64,000 nucleotides of DNA from Luteitalea pratensis (GTDB lineage: Bacteria > Acidobacteriota > Vicinamibacteria > Vicinamibacterales > Vicinamibacteraceae): the NCBI RefSeq assembly GCF_001618865.1, contig NZ_CP015136.1:1027001-1091000 (forward strand), written 5' to 3'. A model generated the notes under the pieces. The model saw nothing but the letters and a program-made list of their open reading frames with translations, did no database searches and was not told where the DNA came from. Shown one piece after another: positions 18,101 through 25,295 of the stretch; the stretch's first letter is position 1; each line of letters opens with the position of its first letter. The position numbers were made by a program, and so were the translations under genes.

Positions 18101-21100
18101 TTCGCGGAGCCACGTCATCAATCCGGCGCGCTGCGGCCACAGCTGTCGTGGTCTGTTCTGTCGGTAGCACGCGCGCCAGCGCCGCCAGTGCGTCGCTGCG
18201 CAGATTCCGATCCCTGATGGCTATGGCGGCAGCTGTTGCGTCGCCGAGCACCGACTGCGACGTGGGCATGAGGTCCACGGCCATCTGCACCAGACGTCGG
18301 CCCATTGCCGGTGCATCGATTTCGGCTGACAGCCGCAAAGCGTGGCCAAGAAGTCCGAGGCGTCCGTCTGGCGGCAGCTGGCCAATCAGGGCAAACCATC
18401 TGTCCAGACGTGCGCCCGGATCGGGGAGTTTCCCCGCGAGCGCAATCGCATCATCGATTCGCCAGGTGCGATACCAGGCGGTGAGCTCGCTCAGCCATCG
18501 CTCGCGCTGCTGCGCCGAGCCGAGCCGGGCAACCGCATCGAGCACCGGGCCGAAGTGTGCCGAAGCGTCAGGACCAAATGCCATGAGGCGGAACGTCCCT
18601 TGCTCTATGGCGTTGAGCGTCGACGCGGCTTCGAGCCAGCGCACCAGGGTCTGCTCACGAACGACAGGCAGCAGTGCGACCAGGCAATCAACGCGAAGGG
18701 TCGGTCTGATGTCCTTCGCATCGCAAACGGCCGCGAGGGCCATGGTCATTAGTTCATCCGAAGGTCGCGCCAGCCTGGCAACCCTCAGCGGTATCTCGAG
18801 GTCCTGCAGCGGCGCGCGAAGCGCCGCCGCAAAGATTCCCTCACGCGAAATGTCCGGCATCGACGCCGAATCGAGCAACTGCTCGCGAGTTGACTGATCC
18901 ACGTCACCATGCCCCCAAAGTACGCGCGCGAGCTGTGGAATCGCCGCGGCAGTATCGGCGTGAGGCGGCCACAATTTCGAGCATGGCAGCAGAGTCAGCG
19001 CATCGACCAGTTCGCTCGAGCGAAGTCGTACATAGGGCGAACCAGCCTCGCCCCATCGATCCTCTGCGGCCAGAACAAGTGGCACCGCGTCACGAAGGAT
19101 CGACGGCTCGACACCATCGATCCCGTCCACGAGCACGCGCAGGCTCGCGCTGAGCGACGGTGGCGCTGTCGCCGCGAGAGCAGACCTCGCGATCGCCTCG
19201 GGCCGATCGGCTGACGTCGCTCCCGTGGCCTCAGCCCCGAGGTCCAGCGCCATCAACTGGCCAACGATGGCGATCCGGTGCGTCCAACCGGGTTGTCTAT
19301 GGCGAGGCGATTGCGCGAACCTTTCGGCCAGACGCCGCGCCGTTGACCATAAAGACGCTCGATCGACCTTCGCGGCGATCAGCATCAGACGGATCTGCGA
19401 CGTGCTCGAGCCTCCGTCGATCGCGGCAGGCCGCCACTCTTCGAACGAGTCACCCGAGCCCTCGGGCTGCAGCAGATCCACCAGGGCTGCCATGGCGGCG
19501 GATGCTGATTCACCGACACTCTTCTCAGCGATGACCGCGAGTGCTCGCTCGGCGACGAACGACTGCAGCGCCGGCTCGGGACGCGAGCGAACCAGTGCCG
19601 CGCACAATGCGAGACACTCGTCACGGAGGAAACGCAAACGCGCTGCCTGCTTCTCGAACCAGATTCGGGCTTCGTGTTCCGATGTTGCGCTGGCCCACTC
19701 CAGATCGCTTCGCCACCTATCGTCTCCCGGGTCTGCGAGCAATTCTTCAGCGTGCATCGCCGCAGCGACGAGACGTTTGGCCGATGGCGACGCATCGTGG
19801 AGGATCGCCCGCAGTTCGTGGAGTCGCTCCGGAGGCGGCAGACGGCGTGCCGCCATGGTCAGGAGTTCCAGTTGCGGCGCCGCCAGGTACGGAACGAGTT
19901 CGGCGCGCGACGCATCTGCGCGCGTGCGCGGCAAGGCTTGCCACGCACGGCACAGCAGCGTGAATCCGTCAGGACCGAGATCGCTCCCGGCCACGATCGC
20001 CGACCCCAGAACCTGAGCTGCCGCGTACAGCGCCGCCTCCCGCAAGCCATTCGTGTCGCTTCGAGTCCCATCGCCAATAGCGCGCTGTAGCATCGACAGG
20101 CGCTCGGCCGCCGTCGATCGCGAACCTGTCGCGACAGCATCACGCAGGTCGGCGTAACCACTCACATCGGCAGGCGCCGTGTCGGGGGACGCGGCCGCCG
20201 CTGCCGCACGAACGATGGCTCGCTGCTCCGGAGACACCGTGCACCGCGCCGCTGCCTCAGTCACTGCCGCACGGACGATGTCGAGTTGCTCGCCGTTCAA
20301 TCCATGCTGAGCAATGCGCCATACCGCTTCCAGGAAGCGGCCAGCCATCGCCGGACCAGTATGAAGGTTCTTGGCGTTGGCTATGGTCCGCAACACACCG
20401 CGAAGAATCGTGATTCCCTCTTCGTTTCGGAGCAACGCTCGCAACTCGCCAAGACCCGCCGCGAGTGCGAGCGGACGGTCCGCGTCGGCAGTGACCGCAG
20501 CCAGCGCCAGGACCGAATGGAAGCGATCTTCCTGATCAGGGATTCTCGTGGCGTATGCGATTGCCTGCTCCGAGGTCCAGACACCGCACTCCAGCAAGGC
20601 GCACAAGAGTGCCGCCGGCATGTCAGCGGCTTGACTGGCGATGCTCGAGGTGCACAACGGGCCGCGAAGTTCCGTCGCCAGATAGCGCACGGGCTCACCG
20701 CGGCCGCTCGCCGCGTCGTCGTCTCGGGCAGCGATCTCGCATGCCCTGCGCAGGTCACCAAGGAATCCGCCGTAGCTTCCCTTGTCGATCCGGTCCCACG
20801 CGCGGACCCACGCATTACTGGCCATGCCCAGGTAGTCGTCAACAGTGCAGGCGGCACGGTCGAAGTGCGGCCGCGTGAAATACAGCAGATAGGCGGGGAC
20901 CTCGCTGACCGGCCGGCTGCCATCGGCAACTCGCGTGAGCCATGCCCGGCACCAGCGCACGTAGCGCAGTTCCTGATCGTGTTGCTGGCCGGCGTTGGCG
21001 AGTCGATCGTAGAAGTACTCGGCAAGTCGTGGATGACTGAGCGCGTATCCCTGGGTGTCGCCGTCGCCGACGACGAACCGCTTCAAGTCGCTCATCACAT

Positions 21101-22574
21101 CGTCGAGCGTCCACACCGCCATCGAACGCGGGCCGGGAAGCAGTTCGAGCAGTTCGGCGGTCAGCAACGGTCCGAGCGCACAGGCGAGCGCGTTGAAGAC
21201 GCCATCGACAGCCGGTTCCTTGAACGGCGAATCATCGCCCCAGAGCGCGCGCTGGTCATCCCACCACCGATGAAAGTAACCCTCGAGCCCGGGTTCGAGC
21301 GCGCCGAGGTCCTCGGGCCGAAGACGTGCGACTTCCTCGCCGCGTGCCCACAAATCCGAGACGTAGAGATTTACGAGCAGCGGATCCCCTTCTGTCAGGC
21401 GGAATAGCTCCGCCACGACGTCGGCGCGTTGGCTCAGTACCTCCAGCGGCACACTCGATTTCTGTAGCACGTCGGTCAGACCGCGTGCGCTGAGAGGCGG
21501 CAGATCGAATGGATGTGCCAGGCGCAAACCACTCCATCCCAGCCGTGCAATCCAGCCGCGCGCGTCCACGTCACCGGCCAGATACCGCGCTGAAACGACG
21601 ATACGCAGACGCTCGGTAGGCACAGCCGGAAAGAGATCCGGCCCGAGCTCCCAATCCGCGCTTTCGTCGGCACCATCGAGGATGACCAGAAGACGGCGCC
21701 CTGCTGGCGGGGGACGCCGCAGGTACGCCGCCGTCAATTCCCTCCACACTTCGGCTGGCGTTTCCGGTCCCGCGAGCAGTGGTTCTCCATGGACGGTCGC
21801 GAGTCGCGCCGCGATCGAGGTGAACGCCACGTTTGCCAGATTCGTCCGAAAGCGGATGCTGATCGGAAAGTAGACGAGCGCCAGGTCCGCGTGCCGCGTC
21901 AGCTGCCTCGCCCAGTGCACGAGCAGCGCGGATTTGCCACGGCCCGCTGGTCCTGCGACGAGGGCATAGGGTGCGGCGCGTGGATCGGCCAACCACCGAT
22001 CCAATTGCGCGAGCTCTGCATTGCGACCGCCAAATGGCACTGGCGCGTCGGGCCTCCCGAGGTATTCCTCGAGGAATCGCTGGATTCGGCCGTCGAAGTC
22101 ACCGTGGAGCTGCCGCGCGCCGTGCGCGACCAGCCGGTCGAATATGAGGTTGTGCAGGTCGGCGACGATGCGCGTCGCAAGTTCGGCTGCAGTCTCGAAC
22201 TGGACGACTGTATGGGCCGCCTGCAGCTCGCGTAACCATGCGGCGCGGCGCTCCGCCTCGTGACGGGGCTGCGGATCGTGCGCTGGCGGGTTCGCCTTCA
22301 GGTAGATCAGGCACGGCAGACCGCGCGCGATCGCGCGGCGGTACTCCTCTGCGGTGATGCCGGAACCCCAACGATGGCCGATGACGCCGACGTAGATGTG
22401 GGAACGGTCGACTTCATCCAGCGATGCCTGCCGCGTCGTCGCCGTCCGGGCCCCGAAGTACTCCATCCCGACGAAGCGGATAGACTCTAGCCGTCTCGCG
22501 GCCCGTTCGATCGCGTCGCGCTCGACAATGAGATCGATCCAGGTGGAGCTGACGAATACCTTCAGTGGTTCCAT
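15144..22574 (-). CDS. Giant DUF4062 / STAND-NTPase / helical-repeat protein
   Basis: This 2476-residue protein is by far the largest in the window. Residues ~4-95 are a DUF4062 domain (KVFVSSTWIDLIVERDAI, GMEYFGART, YVGVIGHRWG). A P-loop NTPase of the NACHT/STAND type follows, with Walker A GPAGRGKS at 208-215 and Walker B LLVILDGADE at 295-304. Residues ~600-2470 are almost entirely Ala/Leu/Arg-rich helical repeats of HEAT/TPR-like character, with recurring R-x-x-A-L-x-x-L-A patterns. No signal peptide or membrane helix is visible. DUF4062 next to NACHT also occurs in eukaryotic TEP1. In bacteria such proteins are often treated as ligand-sensing switches. It is divergent, by 89 bases, from the contractile-sheath genes. 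No effector domain was recognised, and DUF4062 itself may be the output. Function unknown. Confidence 0.8.
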   Translation of the reverse strand: MEPLKVFVSSTWIDLIVERDAIERAARRLESIRFVGMEYFGARTATTRQASLDEVDRSHIYVGVIGHRWGSGITAEEYRRAIARGLPCLIYLKANPPAHDPQPRHEAERRAAWLRELQAAHTVVQFETAAELATRIVADLHNLIFDRLVAHGARQLHGDFDGRIQRFLEEYLGRPDAPVPFGGRNAELAQLDRWLADPRAAPYALVAGPAGRGKSALLVHWARQLTRHADLALVYFPISIRFRTNLANVAFTSIAARLATVHGEPLLAGPETPAEVWRELTAAYLRRPPPAGRRLLVILDGADESADWELGPDLFPAVPTERLRIVVSARYLAGDVDARGWIARLGWSGLRLAHPFDLPPLSARGLTDVLQKSSVPLEVLSQRADVVAELFRLTEGDPLLVNLYVSDLWARGEEVARLRPEDLGALEPGLEGYFHRWWDDQRALWGDDSPFKEPAVDGVFNALACALGPLLTAELLELLPGPRSMAVWTLDDVMSDLKRFVVGDGDTQGYALSHPRLAEYFYDRLANAGQQHDQELRYVRWCRAWLTRVADGSRPVSEVPAYLLYFTRPHFDRAACTVDDYLGMASNAWVRAWDRIDKGSYGGFLGDLRRACEIAARDDDAASGRGEPVRYLATELRGPLCTSSIASQAADMPAALLCALLECGVWTSEQAIAYATRIPDQEDRFHSVLALAAVTADADRPLALAAGLGELRALLRNEEGITILRGVLRTIANAKNLHTGPAMAGRFLEAVWRIAQHGLNGEQLDIVRAAVTEAAARCTVSPEQRAIVRAAAAAASPDTAPADVSGYADLRDAVATGSRSTAAERLSMLQRAIGDGTRSDTNGLREAALYAAAQVLGSAIVAGSDLGPDGFTLLCRAWQALPRTRADASRAELVPYLAAPQLELLTMAARRLPPPERLHELRAILHDASPSAKRLVAAAMHAEELLADPGDDRWRSDLEWASATSEHEARIWFEKQAARLRFLRDECLALCAALVRSRPEPALQSFVAERALAVIAEKSVGESASAAMAALVDLLQPEGSGDSFEEWRPAAIDGGSSTSQIRLMLIAAKVDRASLWSTARRLAERFAQSPRHRQPGWTHRIAIVGQLMALDLGAEATGATSADRPEAIARSALAATAPPSLSASLRVLVDGIDGVEPSILRDAVPLVLAAEDRWGEAGSPYVRLRSSELVDALTLLPCSKLWPPHADTAAAIPQLARVLWGHGDVDQSTREQLLDSASMPDISREGIFAAALRAPLQDLEIPLRVARLARPSDELMTMALAAVCDAKDIRPTLRVDCLVALLPVVREQTLVRWLEAASTLNAIEQGTFRLMAFGPDASAHFGPVLDAVARLGSAQQRERWLSELTAWYRTWRIDDAIALAGKLPDPGARLDRWFALIGQLPPDGRLGLLGHALRLSAEIDAPAMGRRLVQMAVDLMPTSQSVLGDATAAAIAIRDRNLRSDALAALARVLPTEQTTTAVAAARRIDDVAPRMRAVRALAEFCPSGAAHAVNHLLAAGRSLPTSSVQAAASIYVSPLLAPPDRWIVLARAFDSPIDGRTGFEWPELFESLAVAMVDAPARVMASALKWLGIRPPSADRTRALLRLSPALPRHLQLPAAVLIAADVDRDALASASLPWSPPELNAARELARLPAETRKWLDDIAAQQRRAREAFLDAGGLDASMAAQVERVLQSADNDVARHASVCRLALERDLSPAAVRLLAETAGQIGDAVLRRSAIRSLAVFAPAGSLVRAVAAVAAVEAAADRGRLQIRLAERQSGRSRDKTFELALASIAAEPDPLRRVAAAVACGVAAPSYLLDVLNIVGQAAEVDLRFQALRELIPRLPDTAAAAVVARVTGMLPTEYCVRVLCDVAADERAAIGAPVLNVADGLLSAASRGRLLAAWAPFLNDGLQSHAVGLLEGITTDFAWLEALSALVARWPALLTPVRAERAAEMLIEIAEDEVTFAWLRTAAAAWPASAIRSYVDAIRTLRHDSLRCEAIGWATSSRARLPLQELVALARAITDPSCRSIALGQAAVASVPVDELLLQEALRDARRTGHHALRVGATVSMVEYAASVPAPLVDTLVEESVQQPIHAMQAFRKLAHKLDANQAIALLRALPPNGNRAECAERVLLVESLAPQLLPRHLAALLDDLPGSTRPRQITELLTSIAPFIVDEESRSSALAVALGLGRGTWGAHALLAIADRLDPPREREVLAALLETPLETERWRRLTLVRSKLDAAVLEAWQRAADSIRADIRNGWPDAAQGISAKDDRTAPGLSRDPAIADRLIESLLDELKPAVRAAYSSDKRPPIRVTQAGSTVGELWRRLDRLDSEHDRFDEIVRQSQALNSSDCAALLARLADYLTPERHDLVVPVLVAGLRDRDRQELARLLERIDTPVRVGALLRRCHSHLGADMRPHLLPVFRTALHAHARSHRADALVIVEAWAPAVTLLGGDAAAVDVIGAITDVAEQWP

Positions 22575-22663
22575 CGATGATCGCGTTCGACGTCTGGATG
22601 CGGCGGCCGGGCATTCGCCATGTGCCCGACAGTGTATCCGCAGCGTGGCCCGAGTGATTGACC

Positions 22664-23524
22664 ATGCAACTACCCGATCTCGATGCGCTGCTCGTACCGG
22701 TTTCCGCGGACGAACCCTGCGGTCCGAACCTCGAATACGCGCCCTTGTTCGCGGAACTCGAAGCCGCCATCGCCGGCCGGCCCGAACGGCAGTTCGGGAA
22801 CTTCATCGAGCCGGCGCAAGGTCCCGACTGGGCGCGTGTGCAGGAACTGGCGGCGAAGCTCCTTTCACAAACAAAAGATCTGCGTGTGGCGATTGCATGG
22901 ACTCGGGCGCTGACGGTCACCCATGGCCTGGACGGCGCAGCAGCCGGCCTTCAATTGATCGCGCGCCTGTTGACGACGTGGCCGCGCGACGTTTACCCGG
23001 TGGTCGAACCCGATGAAGACCGACCTCCCCTGAGGTGGTTTGTTCTGGCCAACCTGGCTGCGCCACGCGGACTCCTGCACGATCTTCACGGGACGAAGTC
23101 TGGCGCCGAGGCGTCGATAGGCGCAGAGTGGGCGCGGATAGACGAAGCCTTGATCACCATTCGCGAGGTGCTGTGGGACACGGCCCCCGGTAACGCCCTG
23201 CCGGAATTGTGGAGTTCCATCGGCGTCGATGGGGCCGTCGATTCTGGCGCCATGCGGCCATGGCCAGAAGGCGAACCGGTTGCCGCCGACGCGACAGTCT
23301 GGTCGAAGGACCAGCAGGGGTTGCTCGAGTCGATTTGTGATCTGATCGAGCGCGCTGGTTTCGACGCGGCGTCGGTCTGTCGCCGTGCGCACCGTATCAG
23401 CGTCAGCCGGTACCTGGATCTCGCTGCAGACGTAGCGCCACCGAGCCGCGAGCACGCCGCGTCATCCCGGCAGCCGCGCGGTTCCGACCAGGCTCGTCGG
23501 TCAGACGGACGCGGACAGTCGTGA
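22664..23524 (+). CDS. tssA: TssA-like (ImpA N-terminal domain) type VI secretion protein, short form
   Basis: A 286-residue protein. Residues ~3-145 match the ImpA_N domain of TssA: LDALLVPVSADEPCGPNLEY, then an FGNFIEPAQGPDW block, then LRVAIAWTRALTVTHGLDG and WPRDVYPVVEPDEDRPP. TssA organises baseplate and sheath assembly in type VI systems. The large C-terminal ring-forming region of classical TssA (total 350-550 residues) is replaced by ~140 residues with an Arg/Ser-rich end, so this is a short TssA. ATG 22664 is chosen; a TTG lies in frame 6 bases upstream. Its stop overlaps the GTG of the sheath gene (GTGA). No other baseplate genes are nearby. Confidence 0.8.
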   Translation: MQLPDLDALLVPVSADEPCGPNLEYAPLFAELEAAIAGRPERQFGNFIEPAQGPDWARVQELAAKLLSQTKDLRVAIAWTRALTVTHGLDGAAAGLQLIARLLTTWPRDVYPVVEPDEDRPPLRWFVLANLAAPRGLLHDLHGTKSGAEASIGAEWARIDEALITIREVLWDTAPGNALPELWSSIGVDGAVDSGAMRPWPEGEPVAADATVWSKDQQGLLESICDLIERAGFDAASVCRRAHRISVSRYLDLAADVAPPSREHAASSRQPRGSDQARRSDGRGQS

Positions 23525-25116
23525 AGCACACATCGATACCGCGAACGCCCTCGCGCATCGCCATGCACTACGAGGTGGACGTCAATGGCGCCACCCGACG
23601 TGTTGAGCTTCCCTTCGTGCTGGGTGTCATGGCCGACCTGTCCGGTCAGCCTGACCAGCAGCTCGAACCGCTGGACGCTCGCGAATTCGTGCCGGTCGAC
23701 GCCGACACCTTCGACACGCTGCTGGCGGCGGCCCGACCGCGCGTGATGTTTCAGGTCCCGAACCATCTCGTTGACGATGGCTCCGATTCGTCGATTGAAC
23801 TGACTTTCGGGTGTCTCGACGATTTCGCGCCCGGGCGTGTAGCGCATCGCATCACGGCGTTGCACCATCTGCTCGAGCGCCGGAGCAACGGCGGCGAAGC
23901 AGCGGCACGCCAGATCGACGCGCTCGTTGACAAGCAGCTGAGCGCGATTGTTCATCACCCTTCCTTTCAACGGCTCGAAGCGACGTGGCGCAGCCTGCAC
24001 CGTCTCGTGACGCAGACCGAAATCGATGACGACCTGAAGATCGCAGTGCTGAACGTCACGAAGCTGGAGGTCGGAAAGACCCTCAAACGATACAAGGGGG
24101 CTGGATGGGATCGGAGCCCGATCTTCAAGAGGATTCACGACGAGCGCTATGGCGCCGCGGGCGGAGAACCGTTCGCGTGTCTGCTGCTCGACTACGAGTT
24201 CGACCATGGTCCGGCCGACGTGGAAATGCTCACGCAGTTGTCGAAGATCGGTGCGGCGGCATCTGTGCCGTTCCTGGGCGCGGCCGCGCCAAGGTTATTC
24301 AGCCTCGACTCGTGGCTGGAGCTGTCGCAACCGATTTACCTGGCAAAGATCTTCGCCTCGCCTGAGTACGCGGCGTGGCGATCGCTGCGAGAGGCCGAGG
24401 ATGCCCGTTACCTTGTACTGACCTTGCCGCGATGCGTGGTCCGGTCCCGTTACGAACGACGAAGCAGCGTCGCTGACGAGTACGACTTTCACGAGGACGC
24501 CGGAGACGGCCACGCCGGGATCCTGTGGGGCAACGCCGCCTATCTGTTCGCCGAAAACATCCTGCGTTCCTTTCGAATCCACGGCTGGCCGACACGGATC
24601 AACGGCTTGCAGACGGGAGGGGCCGTCGAGGGGTTGCCGCCGGTATCTGTGCCGAGACCGACCGGGCCTGGGCACACGATGGTCGTCACCGAAACGATGG
24701 TGCCCGACCGTCGTGAAGGCGAACTGGCGCAGTGCGGCTTGACCGCGCTGGTTGCGCGCGGCGAGTCTGGTCTCGCGGAATTCGTCAGCGCCGTCACCCT
24801 CAGCAAGCCGATGCAGCACCTCGACTCCGACGCGACCGCGAATGCGATACTCGCGTCTCGACTCGCCTCTGTCCTGTCCATCGGCCGCGTCGCACACTAC
24901 ATCAGAGCCATGGCGAGAGATGTGTCGTCGCTTGGTGACCGCGCGACCGTGCAGGCATGGTTCGAGAAATGGATTGCCGACTATGTCGATCCGAGCCCAG
25001 CCTCGCCGGGCGGACTCTTCGCGTTGCCCAGGCCTCTGGCCGCCGCCGAGGTCACGGTCGAGGATGTCGACGGCGGCGGACACACGGTCAAGTTCTTCTG
25101 CCGTCCGAACTTCTGA
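23521..25116 (+). CDS. TssB-TssC fusion: single-chain type VI contractile sheath protein
   Basis: One 531-residue chain carries both sheath subunits. Residues ~10-122 are TssB-like (ELPFVLGVMADLSGQP, FVPVDADTFDTLL, FQVPNHLVDDGS, LDDFAPGRVAHRI). Residues ~126-531 are TssC-like (HHPSFQRLEATWRSLHRLV, DLKIAVLNVTKLEV, ILWGNAAYLFAENI, VTETMVPDRREGELAQCG, and at the end WIADYVDPSPASPGG, VKFFCRPNF). Separate TssB and TssC total ~650 residues. The missing ~120 fall at the junction, which is the TssB C-terminus and the TssC N-terminus, where the ClpV-binding helix of VipB lies. The GTG start is supported because PSRIAMHYEVD aligns with the TssB N-terminus. Translationally coupled to TssA. No ClpV, Hcp, VgrG, TssK or membrane complex is present in the window. 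Confidence 0.85.
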   Translation: MKHTSIPRTPSRIAMHYEVDVNGATRRVELPFVLGVMADLSGQPDQQLEPLDAREFVPVDADTFDTLLAAARPRVMFQVPNHLVDDGSDSSIELTFGCLDDFAPGRVAHRITALHHLLERRSNGGEAAARQIDALVDKQLSAIVHHPSFQRLEATWRSLHRLVTQTEIDDDLKIAVLNVTKLEVGKTLKRYKGAGWDRSPIFKRIHDERYGAAGGEPFACLLLDYEFDHGPADVEMLTQLSKIGAAASVPFLGAAAPRLFSLDSWLELSQPIYLAKIFASPEYAAWRSLREAEDARYLVLTLPRCVVRSRYERRSSVADEYDFHEDAGDGHAGILWGNAAYLFAENILRSFRIHGWPTRINGLQTGGAVEGLPPVSVPRPTGPGHTMVVTETMVPDRREGELAQCGLTALVARGESGLAEFVSAVTLSKPMQHLDSDATANAILASRLASVLSIGRVAHYIRAMARDVSSLGDRATVQAWFEKWIADYVDPSPASPGGLFALPRPLAAAEVTVEDVDGGGHTVKFFCRPNF

Positions 25117-25214
25117 TTCGCCAGGCTGCCCTGCGAGCCAGCAGCCGTGTAGAGCGAGAGGGATTCTGCGCCAAGCTCGCGAATCCATCTGCGATTCGGT
25201 GTGCCACCTCGTCT

Positions 25215-25244
25215 TTGACACTTCGCGCTCCGGTCGCCTACAAT
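25215..25244 (+). promoter_or_regulatory. Sigma70-type promoter of the prolyl oligopeptidase gene
   Basis: TTGACA (25215-25220) is separated by 18 bases from TACAAT (25239-25244), about 50 bases upstream of the ATG at 25296. It shows that the peptidase gene has its own promoter and is not part of the TssA/sheath operon. Confidence 0.6.
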
Positions 25245-25295
25245 TCCGGCGCTCCCGCTGAGTGCCCATGTCCTGGTTCTGGAAGGAGTTGCGCA

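Noticed and set aside
22664-25116. Complete type VI secretion system
   Set aside because: Only TssA and sheath sequence exist. Neighbouring genes on both sides were read and none encodes a tube, spike, baseplate, membrane-complex or ClpV protein.
24957-25295. 113-codon N-terminal extension of the prolyl oligopeptidase
   Set aside because: It overlaps the sheath gene. The signal peptide, ribosome binding site and consensus promoter all point to ATG 25296.
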